Assembly (NCBI GenBank): GCA_001312325.1
Contig: BBDJ01000001.1
Span: 1 to 64,000, forward strand
DNA: 64,000 nucleotides
From: Lysinibacillus pakistanensis
GTDB lineage: Bacteria; Bacillota; Bacilli; Bacillales_A; Planococcaceae
Direction of reading: 5' to 3'
The first letter of the stretch is position 1. Each line of letters starts with the position of its first letter. The notes under the pieces were generated by a model. It was not told the DNA's origin. It saw only the letters and a program-made list of their open reading frames with translations, and searched no databases. The translations under genes and the position numbers were made by a program. Shown in pieces: positions 1 to 10,501 of the stretch.

Positions 1-175
1 TTTTCTGCTCCGCCTCGGTACCTTTTTTGCTCGGCTTGCCCTCTTTCCTGCTCCGCTAAATACCTTTTCGCTCGGCTTGCCCTCTTTCCTGCTCCGCTCC
101 GATACCTTTTCGCTCGGCTTGCTCGCTTTTCTGCTCCGCCTCGATACCTTTTTTCTCAACTTGATCTCTTTCCTG
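1..175. repeat. 42-bp tandem repeat tract
   Basis: About four imperfect units of ~42 bp are visible, each with CTGCTCCGC, then ATACCTTTT, then CGCTCGGCTTGC. Unit starts lie near 1, 42, 84 and 126, and the tract decays after ~175 into T/C-rich sequence up to ~285. The period is a multiple of three, so one frame stays open (14-residue period), but the translation is low-complexity and has no ribosome site. A second tract with the same period lies at 45345-45475. The array may begin left of the window. No function is assigned. Confidence 0.7.
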
Positions 176-284
176 CCCCACCCTTTTTCACCCAATCCAC
201 ACATTTTTTTTCTTATCTTTCACTTTTTTTCGCTTGGCTCCCACTTTTTTTACGAGTTCATCGCTACCAACATCTCTGCTTCCC

Positions 285-331
285 TTAACCCAAAAAAAAG
301 TAGCACTTCACAATTCATGAAGTGCTACTTA
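285..331 (-). terminator. Rho-independent terminator of the EAL gene
   Basis: A 12-bp stem (AGTAGCACTTCA paired with TGAAGTGCTACT) with a short loop is followed on the minus strand by eight T residues. It lies just after the stop codon of the minus-strand signalling gene. Confidence 0.85.
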
Positions 332-341
332 ATGACAATTA

Positions 342-2349
342 TTAGCTTACAAAATATTGTTCAACTATGGTTTCTACAGGTAAAGGTTTGTTATATAAAT
401 AGCCTTGCCCCTTTTGACATCGATGGCGCTTGAGGAAATCGACTTGAGATGGTTCCTCGATTCCTTCTGCGATGACCTCTAAGCCAAATTATGAGACATT
501 GAAATAATAGCCTTGATAATGGCCTCGTTCTTATCATCCTTGGCAATGTCAGCAATAAATGATTGATCAATCTTTATAATATCAATCGGATAGCGCTTTA
601 AATAACTCAAAGAGGAATAGCCAGTACCAAAATCATCCACCGATACATAGACACCTAATTGCTTTAATTCGGTTAATATAGAAAATGTTTCATGAACATT
701 GGTCATGGAGCTTTCCGTAATTTCTACTTCGAGTAATTTAGGTGGGACACTATATTTTTTCAGGGCTGCCTCAATTTTTCGGGCAAAATTTTCTTTTCTA
801 AATTGCTTTGGTGAAATATTCACGCAATTCGTACAGGACGATAGCCTTTCATTTGCCACTCTTTTTGATAGCGACATACCTCATCAATTATCCAATCGCC
901 AATTTCAATGATTAAGCCTGATGCCTCTGCAATAGGTATAAATTGCGCAGGTGATACAAAGCCAAATTTACGATTATTCCATCGTAACAATGCCTCAAAA
1001 CTATTGATACTATTATTCGTTAAATCCATTTGCGGCTGTAAATGAATACTTAGCTCATTAAATTCAATAGCACGTCTTAAGTGTGCCTCCATTAATGCCT
1101 CATTAGGAAAAACAGTGATCATATCTTCTCGATAGTAGCGATAGTGTGAACGTCCATGTTCTTTTACAGAAAATAACGCTTTATCCGCTTTACGCACTAG
1201 CGTCTCTAAGTCCTTGCCATCCGCAGGGCTAAGAGAAATACCAATCGATACACTAATAAAATATTCCTGCCCATCAATCATAAACGGCTGTTTGAGAGCA
1301 TCTAATATAGCATTTGCTGTTTTTTCTATTTTATTGATGGTTGCATCTTTTAGAACAAATATGAATTCATCACTGTTATAACGATAAAGAGAGCACTTTG
1401 AGTAGCACAGTTCACGAAGTCTATGACTAAACATGCGCATCAGCTCATCTCCCTTACTTTCACCAAGGGATTCATTAAATTTTTTTAAAGCGATCAATAT
1501 CCACTAAAATAAGTGCTGCTTGTTTACTTTCATGTTTTTTATCATTTAAATGATGAAGCCAATGCTCTTTAAATGCTTTACGGTTCCAAATACCTGTCAG
1601 TTCATCCATTAAGGCTAAATAATAAAAGGATTCTTGATCATTCATAAAGCTATTGGCATCTTTTACAAATAAATGGACACCAATAATTTCACCATTAAAG
1701 TAGGTTGGATGAGTCTTTAAGTAAAAAGGTTCATGACTAAGCAATTGGTCTTTAAACAAACATTTAGGCATACCAAAAGCAGAACCCTCAATAGTTTTTC
1801 CAAATAATAATTTGAATTCATCGCTATACTTACTATCTAATAATGAAAAAAATATTTCGTCCTATCAGGTTGTGATGTCCACTTGATAATCGAGTAGTGG
1901 CGGCAAAGTTTTGATGTATAATACGACCTTGAACATCAGTTGTTAACACAGGACTTACATATTGTTCCACAAATTGTAAATAAGGTGCCACATCATTATG
2001 TGTCTCTCGTAAAATAACTGCAACAACTGATTTTTCTAGATGCTGTACATTGGCTATTAATGTTTTTACTTTGTTCCCTGTACAAATCTCTAGCTTATGA
2101 TCCATATTTAGTTCTTGCTGTAATATTTTTATTACTTGTAGCCAGCATTCCTCTGGAAAAAAAATTCTCGGCTTTGGTGGCATCCACATCCTGTAGCTCA
2201 ATTAATGATGGTAGTTTATCGTTAAAATTAACGATTTCAAATGCTTTTGTATCAACTTTTCTTAAACATACAACTGCATCAAATGGATTAAGCTGTATGA
2301 CTTGGTGATAGTCTGCAAATGGCGCTACACTCTCTTTATATTTTTCCAT
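342..2349 (-). CDS. PAS-GGDEF-EAL cyclic-di-GMP phosphodiesterase (frame-broken)
   Basis: A protein of ~669 aa in three parts: a PAS-like sensor (VQGRIIHQNF region, about residues 130-180), a GGDEF domain, and a C-terminal EAL domain. The GGDEF signature is degenerate (NSDEF), so cyclase activity is doubtful. The EAL half keeps EALLRW, DDFGTGYSSL and the KIDQSF region, so it probably hydrolyses c-di-GMP; the GGDEF part may only bind GTP as a regulator. The last ~45 residues (EVIAEGIEE, GQGYLYNKPL) follow a break near 488. No membrane segment is obvious, so it is likely cytosolic. Start ATG 2349 has GTGAGGG just upstream; GTG 2361 is the alternative. About five single-base breaks split the frame, e.g. 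near 488, 850, 1480, 1800 and 2160, mostly in short homopolymers. Confidence 0.85.
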
Positions 2350-2378
2350 TATATCCCTCACTAAGTAGCGTGTTTGCT

Positions 2379-4535
2379 TTATTCTTCGTCTAGCGTAGGC
2401 TTTAGTGCATCCTTTAAGAACATTTCTTGACTATTAATAGGATCTTCACTTCGATCAAACTCTTTGTAATGATATTTGCCATTAGAATCTTGAATACGTG
2501 CTTTGGCAGTATCCTCAAGTTGTGTATTCATGATGTTAATAATACGAGCTTTTGCTTCACTTGCATATACAGGGAATAAAATTTCTACACGTTTAATCAT
2601 ATTGCGTGTCATCATATCCGCTGAAGATAAATAGACTTTGTTTTCCCCATTATGATGGAACCAATAAATACGGGAATGTTCAAGGAAACGGCCAACAATA
2701 CTCGTTACAGTGATATTGTCACTAATGCCAGGAATTCCAGGTCTAATACAACAAATGCCGCGAATAATTAGCTCCACTTTGACACCTGCAATGGACGCCT
2801 CATATAGCTTCATCATTAAATCTTTATCTGTGAGTGAATTCATTTTTGCACGAATAAAACCATTTCCATACTTCTTATGACAGGCTATTTCCTCATCCAT
2901 TAATCGTATAAATTCATCTCGAATATCAAACGGTGCCACAACTAAATGATTAAAAGTAGGCTTCTCTGTATAGCCGCTTAAATAATTAAAGAAGTTAGTA
3001 GCATCAATACCAAATTCCTTATCTGTCGTTATTATGCCCATATCTGTATAAATTTTTGCAGTAGCATCGTTATAATTTCCTGTACCTAAATGGACAAAGC
3101 GTTCAATTTTTCCGTTACGGCGACTCACAACAAGCGTTATTTTAGAATGTGTTTTTAAATTATTCATACCATAAATAACGAGACAGCCAGCTTGCTCCAG
3201 TTGCTTTGCCCAATGCACATTATTTTCCTCATCAAAACGAGCCTTTAATTCAACTAAAACCGTTACCTGCTTGCCGTTTTCAGCTGCGAGTTTTAATGCC
3301 TGTATAATTGGAGAATTCCCACTTACTCGATACAATGTTTGTTTAATAGCCAAGACATTCGGATTCATTGCCGCCTCTGAGATAAAATCGACAATAGGTG
3401 CAAAGGACTCATATGGATGGTGGAAAAAGATATCCTGCTGCAATGCCTTTTCAAAAATATTTTCATCAGATTGTAGATCTAAAGGAGGTTGCGGGATAAA
3501 ACTCTCATATTCCAGATGCTCTCTACCAACTGCTATGCCCTTTACAAAGGAAAACATAAATGTTAAATCTAATGGTCCGTCAATATGAAAGACATCCGAT
3601 TCCTCTATTTCAAATTCATCTAGCAGATAATTGAGAACTTCTTCGTTCATTTCACCCTCTCGTACTTCTAGGCGACTTCCAACGCCCCATTTACGCTTTT
3701 TCAGCTCTTTCTCAATTTCAACCAGTAAATCCCTTGCCCCTTCTTCATGAATGGTTAAATCAGCATTACGTGTTAAACGGAAAGCCTGTGCTGATTTAAC
3801 ACTATAGCCATAAAAGAGCTTCTCTATATGGGCTACTATCACGTCTTCTAAAAGAACAACTACCGATTCTCCTTCTGCTGAAGGAACTTTAATATAACGA
3901 TCTAATACAGATGGTACCTGTACAATCGCGACTTTTTCTCGACTTTCTAGATCTGTCTCATCTTGCTCCAATAATACAAGTAAATTTAATGTTTTACCAA
4001 GCAATGTTGGGAAAGGACGATAGGCATCTACTGCAACAGGTGTCAGCACAGGAAGATTGTTTCTGCAAACATTTCATTGATGAATGCTTTTTGTGTACTA
4101 TTTAAATCTTTGATGTCTGCAATATGTACATTGTGTTGGGGTAATAAATCATAGATTAAATGTCTGTATACCTCCGTTTGGCGACGCACTAATGCTTGAG
4201 TACGCTCTGCAATTTTAGCAAGTTGCTCTTTCGGTGTTAAACCAGACTTATTTTCAGCCTTATGGAATCCTGCACGTACCTGATCCTGCAAACCTGCTAC
4301 ACGAACCATAAAAAAACTCGTCTAAATTTGAGCTAAAAATGGCTAAAAATTTTAGACGTTCTAGCAGAGGGTTATTAACATCCTCTGCCTCCTCTAAAAC
4401 TCGTTCATTGAAGGCAAGCCAGCTTAATTCACGATTATTATAATATTGAGGCTTGGCAATTTCCTCTAATAATCGACTTTGTGTTTCTGAAACTTCCTCT
4501 TCTAGCTGATTATTCGTCAATTCAGTTGTCATCAT
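2379..4535 (-). CDS. ppk: Polyphosphate kinase 1
   Basis: Makes inorganic polyphosphate from ATP. About 718 aa, the normal PPK1 length, with the N-terminal [12 protein letters not shown] motif, [14 protein letters not shown], the [10 protein letters not shown] catalytic histidine region (residues ~425-435) and a phospholipase-D-like C-terminal half ([14 protein letters not shown]). ATG 4535 overlaps the end of the upstream ppx by ~14 bp, so the two are translationally coupled. Two single-base breaks are seen: an extra T in a run near 4315 (inside DEFFMVRV) and a missing C near 4050 (inside [11 protein letters not shown]). Both sit in conserved motifs that read through perfectly when corrected, which argues for sequence error. 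Identification is firm. Confidence 0.95.
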
Positions 4536-6078
4536 TAATCAACCCTTCTTCAATAAAGTTTATTTTTATTGGTATCTTTAATGCACGTTCAAGATGTTTT
4601 TTTATGTCGATTTGCTTGATATTTTTCGGCAGCAGCATGATTTTTTTACGTATATACCAAGCTGTACATAATCCTCTTCATTGTGCATTTCAATAGCATG
4701 TACAATTCTCCTTTTAGAGACATTCAAAGCATAAATAAATTTTAAAAGTGCACCAAAGTCCCGTATTTTCCGGTATTCCTCACGTCCTAGCCAGTCCTCA
4801 AATGGAGCTGCAAATCGCTGATAATAATCTCGATTTTTATAAGAAGCAAGAAGTGCTAATTTTACGCGTTCCTTGTGATTTAATCCGTCTATAGATTGGT
4901 TTGCTAGTAAATAAAAAGTATGCTGACTTGCAGAGCTTAACTCAATATATTCGCCAATATTGAATACTTTCGCCGCTTTCGTCAATAATTGCAAATCTTT
5001 TGGATTATATTGCAAATATTTTAAATGGCAGCACTCACGATATAATTGATCAGCTAAATGCATTAAATAGTCGACCTCTTCTTCTGTTCGACCATACTGA
5101 CGAGCTAATCTTCTAGCGTTTCCCTCAAATACATTGTATTTATCATATGCACTTGGGTCCGTCTGCAAAATACGTTGAATAGTAAGCCCCTCACGTAAGC
5201 CCTTTTTCGTTAGTTGGAACACTTCACTTCCAGCTACCTCCATTAGAACGCGAAAAACTTCCAAAGCTGGAACTATAATATCTGCTCGATCCGCTGAAAG
5301 CCCATCTAATTGCTTCAAATCATGGAAGCTCAATTCTCCTAAAAATTCACTAAGGTCATCTAAATTTTCCTTTGACATTTCATAGCCATGGACACTTGCA
5401 ATTGGATAGTCGCATTTTTGTTGATGAATTTGAGCAATATTTCGTGCACTTCCACCAATAGCGATAATCGGTAATTCAACGTTTTGAATCCATGGAAGTG
5501 CTTTAAATTGCTCTTTGATAAATGCAATGAGCTCCTTTTTTTTCACTGCTATTAATGATGTCACCTTTAACAAAGCGCTGCTTTAAAGACACTGTACCGA
5601 ATGGGAAACTGTAAGATTTCTGAAGTTCTTTGTTTTCGAATAGTGTAATTTCAGTACTTCCACCGCCAATGTCAATAGTTACAGCAGATTTAGTACCCAT
5701 TGAATGGGCTACAGCAACAAAGCCAAAATAAGCCTCTTCTTCCTCAGATAAAAGGTCTATTTGTATACCTGTTATTGCCTTCATTCGGTCAATAATTTCA
5801 GCTCTGTTCGTAGCTTGGCGTATAGCAGCTGTTGCAGCAGCTTTAACATCAGTTACTTCAAAATCGTCAAGCATTGCTTTAAACGTTAATAACGTTTCGG
5901 TCAATACTTGTATGCCTTCTTCAGACATTTCTCCAGAGGGTTGTAAATAGGTACGTAAACGTGCAACTGTTTTAATATTCCCAAGTTCACGAAGTCCCTC
6001 TTCTTTATCGTATAGATACAGTACTAATCGAATGGTGTTAGAACCAATATCGATAATTGCCGTTTTTAATTCATTCAA
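4522..6078 (-). CDS. ppx: Exopolyphosphatase (Ppx/GppA family)
   Basis: Degrades polyphosphate or pppGpp; sugar-kinase/HSP70-fold enzyme. The N-terminus shows [13 protein letters not shown] (phosphate 1 motif) and [13 protein letters not shown] (phosphate 2 motif, ~residue 137); a helical HD-like C-terminal region follows. About 518 aa. First gene of a two-gene operon with ppk, whose start it overlaps. AAGGAAG precedes the start at 6078. Two breaks occur in A-runs: one extra A at ~5540 (after INSSEK) and one missing A at ~4643. With the second corrected the protein extends past the apparent stop and ends at 4522 with a tail ending INDDN. Confidence 0.93.
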
Positions 6079-6148
6079 ATAATCACTTCCTTAAATGCCT
6101 ACATGCATATGCACAGTCTTATTTTGTTTTTGGCACATTTATCTATAC

Positions 6149-6186
6149 AAAAAAGTCGGACTCCTCTACGGGCATCCGACTTTCTT
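6149..6186 (-). terminator. Terminator downstream of cheV
   Basis: Stem AAAGTCGGA/TCCGACTTT with a 16-nt loop; on the minus strand the stem runs into TTTTTTG. It ends cheV transcription before ppx. Confidence 0.75.
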
Positions 6187-6268
6187 TCAGTTATTAATGA
6201 TACGTTCAGGATACCCATTATTAATATTGTGAAGTACCTTTTTACTCTATCCAATATTGACAGTAAAT

Positions 6269-7172
6269 CTATAAAATCAATTGGTCTACACGTAAAATAA
6301 GCTCAGCAATTTCTGGTTTACTGATTTGATCCTCCGCGCCTACTTTATCACCTTTATGTCGAAGATCATCTGTAATTAAGCTTGAGAAGATAATGACAGG
6401 GAGCTTTTTAAGATCCGGATGTTCCTTGATTTTTCGTGTTAAATGATGCCCATCCATTTGTGGCATTTCAATATCAGTCACCACTAATTGAACATGCTCT
6501 GATACATCGCTTCCACCTTTGACAATGGATTCTAAGTATTCATAGGCATCACGACCATTTTCGAAAAATTCGACATTAACATAGCCTGCTTCGCTCATCG
6601 TATCAAATAATAGCTTCCGTAATAATGGTGAGTCTTCCGCAATCAAAATACGTTTTTCAGAGCGCTCACGTTGACCAAGCTTTTTAACAGATTCTACACT
6701 AATACCTGAATCTGGATTAATGTCCACCATAATTTTTTTCGAAATCTAGTAACAGAATCATCTGCTCATTTTGTTTAATAACACCAATTACTTGTGAGGT
6801 ACCTCCTTGATACATATCTGAAGGTTTCTCAATTTGATTCCATGAAATTCGATGAATCTGTGTAACATTATCAACATGGAATACAACGCGTTGTTTATTA
6901 AATTCTGCAACTATATATTTTTGTTGAGGATTGCGCTCTGAATGTTGAATCCCTAAAACACGAAGCATATCAACTACTGGTAATACCTCTCCTCGTAATT
7001 GAATAATCCCCTCTACATGCGGGTGCGCGTGTGGAATAAATGTTACTGGAATCGGTTGAATAATTTCTTTTACTTTAATAACGTTAATACCAAATTTATT
7101 GTTAGCCACTTCAAATTCAACGATTTCTAGCTCATTTGTGCCACTTTCTAATAATATACCTTTTTGTTCCAA
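6269..7172 (-). CDS. cheV: Chemotaxis coupling protein CheV
   Basis: Couples chemoreceptors to the CheA kinase and takes part in adaptation. About 301 aa: CheW-like domain (residues 15-150, with KEIIQPIPVTFIP and IIQLRGEVLPVVD) followed by a response-regulator receiver domain. The phospho-acceptor is in VVTDIEMPQMDG (~residue 238) and the acidic pocket is ILIAEDSP. The start has the good ribosome site AGGAGCGGGG just upstream. A single extra A in a run near 6725 separates the two domains in frame; removing it restores LLLDFEKIMVDIN. It stands apart from other chemotaxis genes. Confidence 0.93.
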
Positions 7173-7240
7173 AGCAACCCCGCTCCTTTCTGTTCAACTT
7201 CTTTTTATAATTCAATTGTATCATAGGCAATACATTTCTC

Positions 7241-8566
7241 CTACTTGCTATTTCCATTTTTATCATGAACTTTTAAATGTACAAATAGACCGATTACCGT
7301 CATTACAATTAATGTGGAAAGTGCCACCCTACTTGCTAATGTGCCATAGTCTTTCATCCATAATGTAACTGTCCCGTAGACTGCTGGTCCAATGATGGAG
7401 GATACTTTACCTGAAAATGCAAACAACCCAAAAAATTGTCCACGTTTTTCATCTGGAGAAAGTTCAATAATATAGGTTCTTGAGGTAACCCACATTGAGC
7501 CTAAAGATATACCAAACATACTACCAGCAATCCAGAACATCCATTGCGCAGTAGCAAAGACAGCAAATGCTAAAGCGACAATCATTAAGAACGCCACTAA
7601 AGTGATGGCACGCTTTGCTCCGATTGCCTTTGTAATATAACCAAACGCAAGTGAGCCAATAATTGTTGAAACAGTCGATACTAAATATAGAACGATAAAC
7701 TGACCTGATGTAAAGCCGACAATTGTTGTGGCATAAACAGCCATCATAGCAATCGTTGTGGCAATAGCATCATTTAAAAAGAAATAAGCAATCATAAAGG
7801 TGAAAATTGCCTTATATTGCTTCATATCCTTAAAAGTCTGAATAATTTCCCTATAGCCTTCTAGGAACTTTATAGACTTCCGCTGAGTTTTTGGAAACGG
7901 TGTATCTTTATTAATAAAAAAAATAAAGGCAATGAAAATAATAAATACAAAATTGCGGTTGGAATAAATGCTCGATGAAAATCACTGTTTCCTACATACA
8001 AATAAACGAGTAAGCCGAAAATTGTCCCCAAATAACCAATTGCTACACCATAGCCAGAAATAAGAGGCATCTCCTCTTTTGTTCCTAAATCTGCCATCAT
8101 TGAATCATAGAATACTAGACTAGAATTAAAGAAAAATTTTGCAATGACAAAACTAGCTACAACTAAAAATAAACTTAGTGACACACCTGAAAAATTCGTG
8201 GTCGTCTGTAGATTTGCAAAGATCCCCATCATAAAGGTAAAGAATATAGAAATGGATGCAAACCATACGATAAATCTCTTCTTATAGCCTGTATTATCAA
8301 TCCATACGCCAAACAATGGTGAAAACACAACAAGTAAAAAGCTTGCAATGGCATTTGCATAAGAAATAAATGTACTTGCAACTTGCTGCATAACTTCATT
8401 TGTTCCTAAAACCTCATCCATATAAAATGGGAAAAATATTGTATTAATATTTGAAGAAAAAAATTGTATTTGCGAAATCATAAAATGCCCATGAAAGTAT
8501 TGGCAGCGATAAATAAAGTGCAAATTGACTTCTATGTTGTGTGTCTACTGCTGAGCCCCTCTTCAT
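7241..8566 (-). CDS. MFS transporter, UMF1/Atg22-like family
   Basis: Polytopic membrane carrier of ~440 aa. The reconstructed N-terminus contains WAFYDFANTIFSS, the hallmark opening of the UMF1/Atg22-like branch of the major facilitator superfamily, followed by about 12 hydrophobic segments and GVWIDNTGYKKR in the 2-3 loop. The substrate is unknown. ATG 8566 lies 5-6 nt after GGAGGAGGGGG. Frame breaks: one extra T in the run at ~8459 and one missing T near 7920; after correction it runs through KDTPFPKTQRKS into the second half (KQYKAIFTF onward). Confidence 0.85.
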
Positions 8567-8716
8567 AAACCCCCTCCTCCTATTCTCTATAATATTAAAT
8601 TAATTTCTCTCTGTAATAAAAAATACCTTTTGTTAAAAAAAAAATAATATTATTTACAAATTATTATCGACTAGCAAAAAGAATATCCAAGCCCCCTCGC
8701 TTGGATATTCACTCCA

Positions 8717-9055
8717 CTATTCCTCGATATTTACCCACATGGAAGACCATTCTTCAATTGCCTGAAGAACTGGCGCAAGTGCATGCCCTTTTGCTGTTAG
8801 CTCATATTCAATCACTACTGGGGTTGAAGGAATAACTGTCCGTGTGACAATTTGTTCAATCTCTAATTCTTTTAATCTTTCTGTTAACACTCTGCTGCTA
8901 ATTCCTAATTGATTTTTGATAGCTGAGAACCTTTTAGGACCTTCTAATAACTGATAAATAAGCAAGGTGTTCCAGCGATGATTCAATATGGTTAGTGCCC
9001 TTTCAAAGCGTGGACAAATTTTTTTTTGCTCCAATCTACTTGCCTCCATCGTCAT
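8717..9055 (-). CDS. HxlR/DUF24-family winged-helix regulator
   Basis: A 112-aa DNA-binding protein with the family core CPRFERALTILNHRWNTLLI and the recognition-helix region GISSRVLTERLKELE; the single conserved Cys near the N-terminus is the usual thiol or quinone sensor in YodB/CatR-like members. It is transcribed away from the DoxX gene, and an inverted repeat lies over the DoxX promoter, so it probably represses that gene and perhaps itself. The start could be ATG 9055, ATG 9049 or TTG 9034; the TTG has GGAGG eight bases upstream and gives the usual short N-terminus. Confidence 0.88.
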   Translation of the reverse strand: MTMEASRLEQKKICPRFERALTILNHRWNTLLIYQLLEGPKRFSAIKNQLGISSRVLTERLKELEIEQIVTRTVIPSTPVVIEYELTAKGHALAPVLQAIEEWSSMWVNIEE

Positions 9056-9108
9056 TTTTTCTTATTTAACAGTATATCATTTTTTCAAAAGCAGTTTTAA
9101 AAAAATAA

Positions 9109-9153
9109 AACTTAGTTACTTGACAAAAGTTATTTTTAAAAATAAACTAAGTT
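9109..9153 (+). promoter_or_regulatory. DoxX promoter with HxlR-type operator
   Basis: TTGACA at 9120-9125 and TAAACT at 9143-9148 are 17 bp apart. The inverted repeat AACTTAGTT (9109-9117)/AACTAAGTT (9145-9153) brackets the -35 and overlaps the -10. This is a good operator candidate for the divergent HxlR protein. A GAAAGGAGA ribosome site follows at ~9167-9176. Confidence 0.65.
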
Positions 9154-9184
9154 ACGAAATGTAAGCGAAAGGAGATCGTTAAAA

Positions 9185-9625
9185 ATGCAAAATATTGGAT
9201 CAACTATTTTACGTGTCGTACTTGGCATTATTTTTGCAGTTCATGGATATCAAAAATTTCAGGGGGGTATTAGCTTTACAGCTGATTATTTTAGTTCCCT
9301 TGGAATCCCCGGCTTTATGGCTTATGTTGTAGCTATCATCGAATTAGTAGGTGGTGCTGCGATTATTTTAGGCTTGGGTACAAGACTTTTTGGGGCTTTA
9401 TTGACTGCAACAATGGTAGTTGCTATTTTTACAGCGAAGCTTAGTGTTGGTTTTATCGGAGAGAATGGATTGGCAGGCTATGAATTAGACCTAGCTTTAG
9501 GTGCCATTGCTTTATACTTTGCACTTGCCGGAGCATCTAGCTACTCTTTAGATGCGAAACTTTTCAAAAAAAGAGTAATGTTTTCCCCAGCTCTCTATTT
9601 TCTGTGTGGTAGTGAGCAGCTTTAG
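9185..9625 (+). CDS. DoxX-family membrane protein (CatD-like)
   Basis: Four-helix inner-membrane protein of the DoxX family: RVVLGIIFAVHGYQKF at the start, the GGAAIILGLGTRLFGALL helix, then two more hydrophobic segments. In Bacillus subtilis the DoxX protein CatD is controlled by the HxlR-type CatR in catechol or quinone stress; the divergent HxlR gene suggests a similar job here (inference). The natural end is probably close to SLDAKLFKK; the last ~18 residues run into the terminator region and may reflect a small frame error. Confidence 0.85.
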   Translation: MQNIGSTILRVVLGIIFAVHGYQKFQGGISFTADYFSSLGIPGFMAYVVAIIELVGGAAIILGLGTRLFGALLTATMVVAIFTAKLSVGFIGENGLAGYELDLALGAIALYFALAGASSYSLDAKLFKKRVMFSPALYFLCGSEQL

Positions 9626-9629
9626 AAAA

Positions 9630-9664
9630 AGAAAACTCGAAGTACCAATACTTCGGGTTTTCTC
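9630..9664 (+). terminator. Terminator after DoxX (left flank of repeat copy 1)
   Basis: Stem AAAACTCGAAGTA/TACTTCGGGTTTT followed by TCTC. A near-identical hairpin lies on the far side of the adjacent repeat element (10459-10493). Confidence 0.75.
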
Positions 9665-9668
9665 ATAG

Positions 9669-10457
9669 TGTTGAAAAACTAAATAGTCAAGGGACTCTAT
9701 GTGAATATTTAGCCAAAATAAAGGTGATTTCCGTTCCAGGCTACTCGCTTTGTTGCTGACGCTTCGCTTTCGCACAGAGCAAAGCTTCCTGTGGGCGAGC
9801 GACGAGCCGCTTCCTGCGCTGACGCTCCGTGCAGGGTCTCGTCTGTCTCGCTATCCCACGGGAGTCGAGTAGCCTTGCACTCCAATCTGCAATAGTGTAG
9901 AACTTTAAATATTTTCTTCCTTCAAAAGTAAAGTAAAAGCATATTACTCACCATTATTAAATGGATAGAATAGTAGTAAAATTCTATAACTGTCAACCTA
10001 CATTTTGTCCATAAAACTACTTTATAACTAAACATAGAGCCACTTATTACTGTCGCACTGCTTTCGAATAGAAAAATGTAATCAGCTTCTTTTTTTGCGA
10101 AAAATAGTGATGGTTAAGACTTCAATTTATCACTATACATTTATGTGAAATGCCAATGAAAATACTATGAGCAATGGTTGATTGGAGTGTAGAATGAGTG
10201 ACTCCTTGGGGATCACAGCGTCACAGATGAGACCCTGGAGCGAGCAATCGCGAGTGAAGCGGCTCATCGGACGCCCCCAGGAAGCTCTGCTCTGCGCGAA
10301 AGCGAAGCATCAGCGGCAAATGTTTTCTGTAGCGAAAGCAAAGCGACAGATACAAAGCACTCAGTCGGAACGGAGATCAACCCCTCGTTTTGAAAAAGGG
10401 TTATACTTTTTGATTTGTCACCTTGATTTCCTTGACATAATAGTATTTCAACAACAT
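9669..10457. repeat. Foldback repeat element, copy 1 (complete)
   Basis: A ~789-bp element. The ends are imperfect inverted repeats (TGTTGAAAAACTA, then GTCAAGG at the left; the right end reads the same on the other strand). The left arm (9669-~9893) and right arm (~10168-10457) are long, diverged inverted copies of each other; shared landmarks are TCCGTTCC, GCTTCGCTTTCGC, AGCTTCCTG, GAGCCGCTTC, AGGGTCTC and CACTCCAATC. The ~275-bp AT-rich core is conserved in all three copies, has no open frame, and holds a promoter-like pair on the minus strand (TTGACA 9991-9996, TATTCT 9967-9972). The arms are GC-richer than their surroundings. No transposase is present. Confidence 0.85.
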
Positions 10458-10458
10458 G

Positions 10459-10493
10459 AGAAAACCCGAAGTACCTATACTTCGGGTTTTCTA
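10459..10493. terminator. Terminator hairpin, right flank of repeat copy 1
   Basis: Stem GAAAACCCGAAGTA/TACTTCGGGTTTTC, nearly identical to the hairpin at 9630-9664. It would serve the converging minus-strand dehydrogenase gene. Confidence 0.75.
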
Positions 10494-10501
10494 CAATATT
10501 A

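Noticed and set aside
1..175. Possible CRISPR array
   Set aside because: Units are contiguous without unique spacers and are imperfect; no cas genes in the window.
77..433. Open plus-strand frame of 118 codons at the window start
   Set aside because: It is made of the 42-bp repeat, T-runs and the antisense of a terminator and the EAL gene end; no ribosome site and phenylalanine-rich low-complexity translation.
4043..4535. Programmed ribosomal frameshifting as the cause of split genes
   Set aside because: Breaks occur in most genes, in either direction, without slippery-site plus stem-loop context; sequence error explains them better.
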